NCBI GenBank assembly: GCA_946407095.1
Contig: CAMJMR010000004.1
Coordinates: 1 to 64,000 of the forward strand
Origin: an uncultured Selenomonadales bacterium
GTDB lineage: Bacteria; Bacillota; Negativicutes; Selenomonadales; Selenomonadaceae
DNA length: 64,000 bases
Direction: 5' to 3'
The notes beneath the pieces are model-generated. The model worked only from the letters and a program-made list of their open reading frames with translations. It had not been told where the DNA came from and searched no databases. Shown here piece by piece: positions 8,310-16,213 of this stretch. Position numbers and translations under genes: made by a program. The first letter of the stretch is position 1; every line of letters starts with the position of its first letter.

Positions 8310-8888
8310 TCAATCATCCTTTCCAATAGGGACGGGCGCATTCTCGTTGACAGCCGAATACCAAAACAAACGCCCGTTCTGGGACAGCGAAAACCTTACG
8401 CCGTTGCGAACGGCATTTTCATTGAGAAGCAGCTCGTCAACCAAGGCAGTGCCGTCGATATCGGGCACGATGGCTTTCAAGAACGAATCCAAAACCAAGC
8501 CCGTTAATACCGTCAAGTTTTTGATTTCGGTCAAGGTGTAGGCACAGACCAGAATTTTGCAGTTCCCGTCGCTGTTCGCCAAGCCGAAAATCCCGATGTT
8601 GTTGTTGAACGAGATAAGGAAAACTGTGCCCGTGTCCTCGTCCGCGTAGATGGTACGAATTTCCTTGATGAGCAAAGCGTTTTCCATGAGTTCGCGGTCG
8701 CGCGGCTTTTTGAATGGAATTTTGTCAAGCGTCCTTGTCGCCTCGGCGTTGAAGGTCGTCTTGAGCCCGTCAATGTCCATGTCAAGCACTTCCGTGTTTT
8801 TGCGGAAAACGGCGGGGTGGGTGTTTATGTAGGTTATAAGATCGTGAATATGTTCGTCCGTAAAGCCCAATCCGTCAGTGGGATGCAC
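8310..8888 (-). CDS. paralogue 3 of 3, without a signal peptide
   Basis: This 192-residue protein starts at GTG 8888, nine bases after AAAGGA. It aligns with the two exported paralogues downstream (GFTDEHIHDLI, ALLIKEIRTIY, FLKAIVPDIDGTALVDELL, GVRFSLSQNGRLF), but its first residues are hydrophilic and the homologous region begins within ten residues of the start. It therefore seems cytoplasmic while its sisters are exported. The upstream acyl-CoA ligase stop is only six bases away, leaving no room for a missing signal sequence. Function is unknown. Confidence 0.75.
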   Translation of the reverse strand: MHPTDGLGFTDEHIHDLITYINTHPAVFRKNTEVLDMDIDGLKTTFNAEATRTLDKIPFKKPRDRELMENALLIKEIRTIYADEDTGTVFLISFNNNIGIFGLANSDGNCKILVCAYTLTEIKNLTVLTGLVLDSFLKAIVPDIDGTALVDELLLNENAVRNGVRFSLSQNGRLFWYSAVNENAPVPIGKDD

Positions 8889-8894
8889 GTTGAA

Positions 8895-10352
8895 TCATCC
8901 TTTCGCGGCAAGATAGTTTTCAAGGATTTGGCGTTTGGAAATTTTGCCCGTCGACGTGCGCGGTATCTCGTCCAATTTGTGGAACTCGCGGGGGATTTTG
9001 TACAAGGCAAGATTTTTCTGCAAGAAACGTTTCAGCTCCCGAACGTCGACCGCCGCGCCGTCTTGCACCTCGAAGAAACACGCGCCGACTTGTCCGCGCA
9101 GTTTGTCGTCGACGCCGATAACCGCCGCGTCCTTTATGCCCTCGAAGCGATAAACGACTTCCTCGACCTCGCGCGGGTAAATGTTCTCGCCCATGCTGAT
9201 AATCATTTCCTTGATTCGATTGACGATGTAGTAGTAGCCGTCCGCGTCGACTTTGCCAACGTCGCCCGTGTGTAGCCAACCGTCAGCGTCCAGAGCCTCC
9301 GCCGTCGCCTTGGGGTTGTTCCAGTAGCCCAACATGACTTGACCGCCGCGCACCCACACTTCGCCGACCTCGCCTTGAGCAACGTCGTTGCCGTTCTCGT
9401 CGACAAGCCGAACCTCCGTGCCCGCAAGCAACTTGCCGCAGGAACCTTGCCGCTCCTCGCCGTGCGTCGTCAAAAAGACTGCCGGGGACGCCTCCGACAA
9501 GCCGTAACCTTCCGCTATCGGCGCGCCGAATTTCGCTTTGAACTCGTCGACAATCTTATCGGGCAACGTCGTGCCGCCGCTCATGAAGAATCGCACAGTC
9601 TTGAAGTCTTCGGGCTTGGCAAGTGCCGTAACCAGCTTGAAGATTGACGGGACGGCGATTATGTCGGTTATCTCTTGCTCGCGCACCATGTCTATCATAT
9701 CTTTGGGCTTGAAGACTCGCAGGACGTGATTGGCGGCTCCGCGATAGAATGTGTTGAGCACGGCGCACGTCCACTCGAAACAATGATACATCGGCAGGAC
9801 GCACAGCACTCGGCAATCGCGGCGGCATTTGAAGACTTCGCATTGGCGCGTGTTGCAGACAAGGTTTTTGTGCGAAAGCATTGCGCCTTTGGGGTTGCCC
9901 GTCGTGCCCGAAGTGTAGATTATGACGCAAGGATTGTTTTCGTCGAAGTCGGCGGGCAAGGCGGGGGCATCGGGCGCGGGCTCGTCGCCGAACGTCGCTA
10001 TGTCGTGCTGGGTGACGTCAACGGGCTCGTCGAACGTCAAAGGCTCGTATGTCAGCAAGTGCTTAACTCCCGCGTCTTGAAGGATGTAAGCCGTCTCGCG
10101 TGGGCTAAGCTGAAAATTTATCGGGACGTTAATCGCTCCCAAGGACGCCGCCGCCATGTAAGCGTAAATGAACTCGGCACTGTTGCGCGAAAATATCCCG
10201 ACGCGGTCGCCCTGCCGAATGCCCAACGCATACAGCCGATTGCGATAGCGGTTTATCCCCTGCTTGAGCGCGGCGTAGGTTATCTGCCTGCCCTCGTCCA
10301 CGACGGCGATATCTGCCTCGCGCCCGTTGTTTATTATCTCGTGAACCAACAA
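8895..10352 (-). CDS. AMP-forming acyl-CoA synthetase (AMP-binding family)
   Basis: The protein activates a carboxylic acid as acyl-AMP and most likely passes it to CoA or a carrier. It shows the P-loop YTSGTTGNPKG, the EGYGLSEASP adenine motif, the HTGDVG aspartate, the NRIKEMI hinge and the C-terminal TSTGKISK catalytic lysine, over about 485 residues, the usual family length. I prefer TTG at 10352, eight bases after AGGAGG, over a TTG nine codons upstream that would overlap the PHP gene. No transmembrane segment or fused carrier domain is present. In this operon it could activate an acyl group destined for an amino sugar; the acid itself cannot be deduced. Confidence 0.9.
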   Translation of the reverse strand: MLVHEIINNGREADIAVVDEGRQITYAALKQGINRYRNRLYALGIRQGDRVGIFSRNSAEFIYAYMAAASLGAINVPINFQLSPRETAYILQDAGVKHLLTYEPLTFDEPVDVTQHDIATFGDEPAPDAPALPADFDENNPCVIIYTSGTTGNPKGAMLSHKNLVCNTRQCEVFKCRRDCRVLCVLPMYHCFEWTCAVLNTFYRGAANHVLRVFKPKDMIDMVREQEITDIIAVPSIFKLVTALAKPEDFKTVRFFMSGGTTLPDKIVDEFKAKFGAPIAEGYGLSEASPAVFLTTHGEERQGSCGKLLAGTEVRLVDENGNDVAQGEVGEVWVRGGQVMLGYWNNPKATAEALDADGWLHTGDVGKVDADGYYYIVNRIKEMIISMGENIYPREVEEVVYRFEGIKDAAVIGVDDKLRGQVGACFFEVQDGAAVDVRELKRFLQKNLALYKIPREFHKLDEIPRTSTGKISKRQILENYLAAKG

Positions 10353-10365
10353 AATTTTTTCCTCC

Positions 10366-11097
10366 TCACTTAGGTGCAAGCGACTTGCGATACTTCACAT
10401 ACTCGAAAAATCTGTCGACGCTCGAATTGACGACAAGCTCGGCGGGGAAGTCGTTATCGGTCAAAATTTTCTGCGACCGTTCGTGATTGCCGACATCGTC
10501 CCTAACATGCGCGTCAGAGCCCATGATAACAGCCGCGCCGTATTTCTTGCAAGCCGCCAACATCAGCTTAGCCGTCTTCTCGGAACCTGCGCGGTGACCG
10601 CCCGAATAGTAAGAGCTGTTGTTTATCTCAAGCAGGACGTGATTATCGGCGGCTGCGCGGGCTATCGCGTCGAAGTCGACGGGGTAATGCGGGTTGTCGG
10701 GGTGACCGATTATCACGACGTGCGGGTTGCGCATCGCTCCGATTATTGCCGCCGTGTTTTCCGCCAAGCTGCCCGGGTCTATGCAGGGATTGTGCAAGCT
10801 CGCTACCGCGTAGTCTATGCGCTTTAAAATCTGCGCGGGCAAGTCGGTGCTGCCCGAATAGTCGATTATATTCAGCTCCGCGCCCATTGCGACCTTTATG
10901 CCGTCCTGTTCGCGGCGAATTACCTTGAAGTTCAAAAACCAAAAGTCGTGCGTGGCACCGGGCATTTTCGGCGCGTGTTCGGCGATTCCGACCAGAGCCA
11001 AGCCCTTTGCCTTCGCCGTGTCGATAACTTCGCCGAGCGTGCTGTATGCGTGTCCCGAAGCCGTCGTGTGAATGTGTACGTCCAGAATGTCTTTCAT
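10366..11097 (-). CDS. PHP-domain phosphoesterase (YcdX/histidinol-phosphatase-like)
   Basis: The 243-residue protein has the PHP metal-binding pattern: HIHTT (His8, His10) at the start, EHAPKM, GAELNIID, the GHPDNPHYP segment and the final GSDAHVRDD. PHP enzymes are metal-dependent phosphatases; the closest recognisable relatives are YcdX-type proteins of unknown substrate. It is the first gene of the long minus-strand operon, with a consensus promoter 26 bases upstream. It may remove phosphate from a pathway intermediate, which is inference from position. Confidence 0.85.
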   Translation of the reverse strand: MKDILDVHIHTTASGHAYSTLGEVIDTAKAKGLALVGIAEHAPKMPGATHDFWFLNFKVIRREQDGIKVAMGAELNIIDYSGSTDLPAQILKRIDYAVASLHNPCIDPGSLAENTAAIIGAMRNPHVVIIGHPDNPHYPVDFDAIARAAADNHVLLEINNSSYYSGGHRAGSEKTAKLMLAACKKYGAAVIMGSDAHVRDDVGNHERSQKILTDNDFPAELVVNSSVDRFFEYVKYRKSLAPK

Positions 11098-11122
11098 GGG
11101 TCGTCTGCTCCTTTCAGCCGCG

Positions 11123-11150
11123 ATTATAGCATAAATTCTTGCCCGCGCAA
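11123..11150 (-). promoter_or_regulatory. sigma70-type promoter of the eleven-gene operon
   Basis: On the minus strand TTGCGC (11150-11145) and TATAAT (11128-11123) are separated by 16 bases, and the PHP start follows 26 bases downstream. The -35 half overlaps the oppositely directed promoter of the methyltransferase gene. Confidence 0.7.
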
Positions 11151-11167
11151 AAACTTTCGCTTAGAAT
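11139..11167 (+). promoter_or_regulatory. sigma70-type promoter of the restriction-modification island
   Basis: TTGCCC (11139-11144) and TAGAAT (11162-11167) are separated by 17 bases, and the ATG of the first methyltransferase cassette lies at 11194 behind GGAGG. It overlaps the divergent promoter of the glycan operon, so the two transcription units may compete. Confidence 0.6.
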
Positions 11168-11193
11168 GCTTTAAAAATTTTGGAGGCTTCGTC

Positions 11194-12240
11194 ATGAAGA
11201 AAAAATTCAGCATGGTTATCGGCAACCCGCCCTATCAGGACGACACCACAGGCGATAACAAAACCTACGCGCCGCCCGTCTACAACAAAATCATGGAGGC
11301 TGCTCAAAAAGTCGCCGACAAAACAATCCTAATCACGCCGGCGCGTTTCCTCTTCGACGCGGGCGGCACTCCCAAGGACTTCAACCGCCGAATGCTAAAT
11401 GACCCGCACTTCAAGGTTTTGGATTATGCGCCCGACGCAAGCAAGTACTTCAAGGGCGTGGACATCGAGGGCGGCGTCGCCATCACTCAATACGACAACA
11501 CGCGCACTTTCGAGCCCATTGGCACGTTCATTCCCTATAACGAACTGCGCTCCATTTGCGAAAAGGTTATCGGTCGTGCAGACTTCCGCCCGCTTAGTGA
11601 AATTATTTATTCGCAGACGCTTTACCGCCTCACGAAAAAATTTCACGAAGACAATCCCGAAGCCGTCAATGTCATTTCAAAAGGGCACGCCAACGATTTT
11701 GCAACGGTTTTAATGGACAGGTTCAGCAATTTATTTTTCGACACGAAGCCCGAAGACGGCAACGATTACATTCAAGTTCACGGTCGGCAAAATAATGAGC
11801 GTGTTTGCAAATGGTTTCGCAGTGATTATGTGACGCACCCCGCGCCATTCTACAAGTGGAAAGTTTTAGTTCCTAAAGCGAACGGAGCGTCAGGTAAAAT
11901 CGGCGACGAGGCGGCACGAATTATCAGCAAGCCAATTATCGGCGAGCTTAACGTCGGTAGCACAGAAACTTATATAACGGTCGGAGCCTTCGACAGCCGC
12001 GCAGAAGCCGAAGCTTGCCTTTCTTACGTCAAAAGCAAATTCGCGCGTGTCATGCTGGGCGTTTTAAAAGCGACGCAACTTAACACACGGGAAACGTGGG
12101 CAAAGGTTCCTTTGCAAGATTTTTCGTCGGCGAGCGACATCGATTGGGGCGGGCGCGTCGACGAGCAACTTTATCGGAAATACGGGCTGAACGAGGCGGA
12201 GGTTGACTTCATCGAGAGGCACGTTAAAGCAATGGACTGA
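11194..12240 (+). CDS. methyltransferase catalytic/target-recognition half, Eco57I-like (cassette A)
   Basis: The 348-residue protein starts at ATG 11194 behind GGAGG. It opens with MVIGNPPYQDD, the catalytic motif IV (NPPY) of N6-adenine methyltransferases, but has no AdoMet-binding motif I. The first 120 residues and the last 80 (ending DFIERHVKAMD) are nearly the same as the 16866-17900 product, while residues about 130-265 are unrelated. This is the pattern of shared catalytic ends with an exchanged target-recognition domain. The matching AdoMet half is at 16206-16862, next to the other cassette. This copy lies apart, upstream of the toxin-antitoxin pair, and could be an alternative specificity subunit or a silent donor. 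Confidence 0.8.
   Translation: MKKKFSMVIGNPPYQDDTTGDNKTYAPPVYNKIMEAAQKVADKTILITPARFLFDAGGTPKDFNRRMLNDPHFKVLDYAPDASKYFKGVDIEGGVAITQYDNTRTFEPIGTFIPYNELRSICEKVIGRADFRPLSEIIYSQTLYRLTKKFHEDNPEAVNVISKGHANDFATVLMDRFSNLFFDTKPEDGNDYIQVHGRQNNERVCKWFRSDYVTHPAPFYKWKVLVPKANGASGKIGDEAARIISKPIIGELNVGSTETYITVGAFDSRAEAEACLSYVKSKFARVMLGVLKATQLNTRETWAKVPLQDFSSASDIDWGGRVDEQLYRKYGLNEAEVDFIERHVKAMD
11371..11442 (+). repeat. direct repeat shared by methyltransferase cassettes A and B
   Basis: About 72 bases starting CCCAAGGACTTCAACCGCCG differ from 17043-17114 at only a few positions, mostly wobble bases. Together with the conserved 3' ends this offers sites for homologous exchange between the two cassettes. Confidence 0.7.
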
Positions 12241-12288
12241 AGCGCGGCGATTAGTTGAAGTCGTCGGACATTGCAATGCGTTATCAGG

Positions 12289-12305
12289 ATGCAACGTCAC
12301 GTTGC
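12289..12305. promoter_or_regulatory. small palindrome upstream of the MNT-HEPN pair
   Basis: GCAACG-TCA-CGTTGC is a 6-base perfect inverted repeat 23 bases before the nucleotidyltransferase start. Toxin-antitoxin operons often have such operators, but no regulator binding is known here, and it could equally be a weak hairpin after the upstream gene. Confidence 0.3.
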
Positions 12306-12327
12306 CACATCAAGGAGATGAGCTGAC

Positions 12328-12615
12328 ATGTTGACGATAGAGGAGATTCGGCGTGCAGTTGCGCCGATATGCGAGCGTTACGGCGTGGAGCGGTTGAGTT
12401 TGTTCGGCAGCTACGCGCGCGGCGAGGCGGACGAGCTGAGCGACGTCGATTTGATTCATGACGGCGGGAATTTCAAAGGCTGGGAATACGGCGGCTTTTA
12501 CGGCGACCTTGAGCGGGCTTTGGGCGTGGAGCTTGACTTGGTCAGCAGAGAATACGCGGGCAAAAGATTTTTATCGAAAATCGCGAAGGACGAGGTGTTG
12601 CTTTATGAGAGGTAG
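12328..12615 (+). CDS. MNT-type nucleotidyltransferase antitoxin (MntA-like)
   Basis: This 95-residue protein is a minimal nucleotidyltransferase: GSYARGEADELSDVDL has the GSxAR motif and the first catalytic aspartates (DVD), and a third acidic residue is present in ELDLV. MntA-type proteins neutralise a HEPN ribonuclease partner by AMPylating it. The downstream HEPN gene overlaps it by 11 bases, the usual arrangement. The ATG follows AAGGAG by ten bases. The pair sits inside the restriction-modification island, between its duplicated cassettes. Confidence 0.88.
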   Translation: MLTIEEIRRAVAPICERYGVERLSLFGSYARGEADELSDVDLIHDGGNFKGWEYGGFYGDLERALGVELDLVSREYAGKRFLSKIAKDEVLLYER

Positions 12616-13030
12616 GGCAGGAGATTTGGAGCGGCTGTTCCATATCGTGAAATATTGTCGAAAGTTGCGCGTCGTGAAAGACACTGTTCAAACTTACGAA
12701 CGCTTCATTGCCGGCAAGAATTACGAAAAGGTTGACGTGAGCGCGTTTTATATCGGGCAGATAGGCGAATTGGCGGGCGGCTTGTCCGACGAAATGAAGG
12801 AGACGCTTTCCGACATTCCGTGGCGGCAGATAAAAGATATGCGTAACCAGTTGATTCACAACTACGGCAAGCGCAGAAAGGATACAATTTGGGGTGTCAT
12901 CACGGAAGACGCGCCGATTTTGGCGGAGCGGTGCCTTGAAGTGTTGCGGGCGGAAAACATCAACGTCGACGCGGAACTTAGGGCGGAACTTGCCGAAGAG
13001 ACGGGGATAGTCGACGAGGAGGCGCATTGA
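12605..13030 (+). CDS. HEPN-domain toxin (HepT-like)
   Basis: The start at ATG 12605 overlaps the end of the MNT gene and yields 141 residues. The all-helical protein has the HEPN active-site motif RNQLIHNY (R-x4-H followed by Y), the tyrosine being the residue AMPylated by MntA in characterised pairs. HepT toxins are ribonucleases that cut RNA when released from the antitoxin. The stop is immediately followed by the ATG of the helicase gene, so toxin, antitoxin and restriction genes are one transcript. In this place it may stabilise the island or guard against its loss (inference). Confidence 0.87.
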   Translation: MRGRAGDLERLFHIVKYCRKLRVVKDTVQTYERFIAGKNYEKVDVSAFYIGQIGELAGGLSDEMKETLSDIPWRQIKDMRNQLIHNYGKRRKDTIWGVITEDAPILAERCLEVLRAENINVDAELRAELAEETGIVDEEAH

Positions 13031-16000
13031 ATGAAAATCAGGATAAAGACGGCGCGGGCAGTCAAGCCGACGATTTACGCGTACACGACGCCGGACGTGA
13101 CGACCAACGACGGCTGGACGAAGATAGGCTACACGGAGCGCGACGCCGACACGCGCATAAAGGAACAGACGGGCACGGCGCGCATCCGCTACGTCTTGGA
13201 GTGGACGGGCGCGGCGGTCTTCGACGGCGAGCCGACCAAAGCTTTCACCGACAAAGACTTTCACGCCTACCTGCGCAAGTTCGACATTCCCAACGAGCAG
13301 GAGTGGTTTGAAGTCAAGCCGACGAAGGCGCATCAATATTTCGTTGACTTCAAGGTTAATCGCGGCGTGCTGAAAAAAATTTCGGCAATGCCCTACAGTC
13401 TGCGCGGCGAGCAAAACGAGGCGGTCGAGTCCGCGCTGGAATATTTTCGCGCTAACGACGGCGGAGCCTTCCTCTGGAATGCAAAGCCCCGCTTCGGCAA
13501 GACGCTTGCCACTTACGACTTGTGCAGGCGGGCGAATGTTAAAAGCGTCCTAATCGTGACCAACCGCCCTGCCATAGCCAATTCGTGGTACGACGACTAC
13601 GTAAAATTTTTCGGCGGAGGTGATTGGCTTTTCATCAGCGAAGTCGATGCACTCAAGGATAAAAAATTCGTCCTAAGCCGCGCATATTTGCCAAAGGACA
13701 AGGACGAACGGGCAAAGTTAAAATTTATCGAGTTCGTCAGCCTGCAAGACTTGAAGGGCTCAAAATATTTCGGCGGCGAGATTGACAAGCTTGCCGAGGT
13801 CGCCGAGATGAATTGGGATATTTTGGTCGTCGACGAGGCGCACGAGGGCGTCGACACCTACAAGACCGATGTTGCCTTCGACAGGATTAAACGCCGCTTC
13901 ACGTTGCACCTTTCGGGCACGCCGTTCAAAGCCCTTGCCAAAAGCAAATTCCCGCAAGCCGCGATTTACAGCTGGACTTACGCCGACGAGCAAGCCAAAA
14001 AACTTTCGTGGGACGAAGAGACCGACGGCGTCAATCCATACGGCGAACTGCCGAGCCTCAACCTTTACACCTACCAAATGTCCGAGATTGTTCGCGACGA
14101 GCTGGCAAGCGGCATTAACCTGGACGGCACGTCCGTCGAATACGCTTTCGACTTGAATGAATTCTTTCGCGCCGACAGCGGCAAATTCGTTTACGAGGCG
14201 TCCGTCGACAAGTTCCTTGACGCCTTGACGACGCAAAAAAAATTTCCGTTCTCCACGCCCGAACTGCGCGACGAATTGCGCCACACGTTTTGGCTGCTCA
14301 ATCGCGTCGAGAGTGCCCGCCTGCTTGCCGCCAAGCTCAAAGCGCACCCGACCTTCCGCGATTACGAAATTGTTCTGGCGGCGGGCGACGGCAAAATCGA
14401 CGACGACGACGAAAATAAAAAATCCTACGACAAAGTCATCGACGCCATTAAGCATCACGAGCGCACAATTACCCTTTCCGTCGGGCAGCTGACAACGGGA
14501 GTCACCGTGCCCCAATGGACGGGCGTCCTCATGCTTGCCAACATGAAAAGCCCCGCGCTCTACGTGCAAGCCGCCTTCCGAGCCCAAAACCCGTGCCTGT
14601 TCAAGCGCGGCGAAAATTTTTTGCGCAAGGAAAACGCTTACGTCTTCGACTTCGACCCTGCACGGACGCTGACCATTTACGAGGCATTCGCCAACGACTT
14701 GGCAAGCGACACCGGCGGCGGGCGCGGCGATTCCGAAACGCGCAAAGCCAACGTTCGCGAGCTGCTGAATTTTTTCCCCGTCATAGGCGAGGACGACAGC
14801 GGCGAGCTGATTGAACTTGACGCCGAAAAAGTTTTGTCCATTCCGCGCAAGATTCGCGCCGTCGAAGTCGTCAATCACGGCTTCATGAGCGATTTCCTCT
14901 TCCAAAACATCGCGCACGTCTTCAACGCCTCCGCCGAGGTCGTAAAGATTATTGAACGCTTCCCCGCCGTCGAGGAGGTCAATCTTCAAGACAAAGTTCA
15001 AACCGCCGCGCAAAATCTTTTCCTGGACGACGACGGCGAAGTTTCCTTGCCCGCCGACTACGTCATAGGCACCGCCGTCGATATTTTCGGCGAAAAGGTT
15101 TACGGCACCGTCGAGCCCGTCAAGCGCGAAGTCAAACGCAAAATCAAGGACGCGGTTAAAGACACTCTTAACGACGCGAAAAAATATTACGGCAAAGAAC
15201 TTTCCGCCGCCGAGCGCACGCGCTTGGAGCGACAACTTGACACGAAGGCTCAAACCGCCGTCGAAAAAATTTTTACCAATCACGACCTCGACAAGAAGTA
15301 TATCGAACGTCAGCGCAAGGTTGCGTTAAAAAATTGCAATGACGAGGTGCTCACCGCCGACGAAATCAACGCCGAATTCGACCGCCGCCAACAGGACGCC
15401 GACGAAAAATTTCAAGCCGCCTTGCCCGCCAAAGTCAAGGAAATCATGACCGACGTGGAAAACGAAACCGTCGCGCGCATCGAGACCAAAATTCAGGCGG
15501 AAGAAAAAAAATCCGTCGAAGACAAAATCCGAGACCACCTGCGCGGCTTCACGCGAACAATCCCGTCGTTCCTCATGGCTTACGGCGACATCGACAACCC
15601 CGTCACGCTTGCCGCCTTCGACACCATTATCCCCGACGACGTTTTTCAAGAGCTGACGAGCATTACGCTTGACGAGTTCCGCTATCTGCGCGACGAAGGA
15701 AAACTTTTCGACGAAGTGACTTTCAACGACTCCGTCAAGGAATTCTTGCGCCTGCGCCGCGAACTTGCCGACTACTTCGACGAAAACCGCAACCGTGACA
15801 TTTTCGACTACATTCCGCCGCAAAAGACCAATCAGATTTTCACGGACAAGGACACCGTCCAAAAGATGCTTGCCCTCGCCGAACGCGAAAACCCCGGCTG
15901 CTTCGACGACCCCGACAGAACTTTCGTCGACCTGTACATGAAAAGCGGCACCTTCGCCGCCGGGCTCGTCAAGCGGCTCTACGCAAGCCCGCGCCTCAAG

Positions 16001-16213
16001 GAACTCTATCCCGACAAGGCCGACCGCCTCCGTCACATCTTCGCCGCGCAGGTTTACGGCTTGGCACCCACCGAAATTATTTTCCGCATAGTTGTCAATT
16101 ACGTCTTGGGATTCGGCATTTCAATCGACAAGCACAACCTCCGCAAGGCCGACGCCCTCGACGCCGCCAAAGACGACAGCTTAGACGATTTGCTTGGGAG
16201 GCTCTATGATTAA
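13031..16213 (+). CDS. GIY-YIG/T5orf172-type nuclease fused to an SF2 helicase (restriction subunit)
   Basis: The 1,060-residue protein begins with a GIY-YIG-like module (IYAYTTP near residue 14, GWTKIGYTERDADTRIKEQ near 31-49). An SF2 translocase core follows, with Walker A (PRFGKT, about 155-160), DEAH (268-271) and LSGTPFKA (about 294). The second RecA domain carries VGQLTTGVTVPQW and AAFRAQNP. A long charged, partly coiled-coil C-terminal half (residues about 680-1060) probably binds partner subunits. It would move on DNA and cleave unmethylated sites. It starts directly at the HEPN stop and overlaps the methyltransferase N-half by eight bases. The active-site assignment of the GIY-YIG part is by resemblance. 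Confidence 0.82.
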   Translation: MKIRIKTARAVKPTIYAYTTPDVTTNDGWTKIGYTERDADTRIKEQTGTARIRYVLEWTGAAVFDGEPTKAFTDKDFHAYLRKFDIPNEQEWFEVKPTKAHQYFVDFKVNRGVLKKISAMPYSLRGEQNEAVESALEYFRANDGGAFLWNAKPRFGKTLATYDLCRRANVKSVLIVTNRPAIANSWYDDYVKFFGGGDWLFISEVDALKDKKFVLSRAYLPKDKDERAKLKFIEFVSLQDLKGSKYFGGEIDKLAEVAEMNWDILVVDEAHEGVDTYKTDVAFDRIKRRFTLHLSGTPFKALAKSKFPQAAIYSWTYADEQAKKLSWDEETDGVNPYGELPSLNLYTYQMSEIVRDELASGINLDGTSVEYAFDLNEFFRADSGKFVYEASVDKFLDALTTQKKFPFSTPELRDELRHTFWLLNRVESARLLAAKLKAHPTFRDYEIVLAAGDGKIDDDDENKKSYDKVIDAIKHHERTITLSVGQLTTGVTVPQWTGVLMLANMKSPALYVQAAFRAQNPCLFKRGENFLRKENAYVFDFDPARTLTIYEAFANDLASDTGGGRGDSETRKANVRELLNFFPVIGEDDSGELIELDAEKVLSIPRKIRAVEVVNHGFMSDFLFQNIAHVFNASAEVVKIIERFPAVEEVNLQDKVQTAAQNLFLDDDGEVSLPADYVIGTAVDIFGEKVYGTVEPVKREVKRKIKDAVKDTLNDAKKYYGKELSAAERTRLERQLDTKAQTAVEKIFTNHDLDKKYIERQRKVALKNCNDEVLTADEINAEFDRRQQDADEKFQAALPAKVKEIMTDVENETVARIETKIQAEEKKSVEDKIRDHLRGFTRTIPSFLMAYGDIDNPVTLAAFDTIIPDDVFQELTSITLDEFRYLRDEGKLFDEVTFNDSVKEFLRLRRELADYFDENRNRDIFDYIPPQKTNQIFTDKDTVQKMLALAERENPGCFDDPDRTFVDLYMKSGTFAAGLVKRLYASPRLKELYPDKADRLRHIFAAQVYGLAPTEIIFRIVVNYVLGFGISIDKHNLRKADALDAAKDDSLDDLLGRLYD

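Noticed and set aside
13760..15283. Long open frame (about 500 codons) on the minus strand opposite the helicase gene
   Set aside because: It is antisense to a protein with clear helicase motifs, has biased hydrophobic composition typical of a shadow frame, and has no ribosome site or homology.
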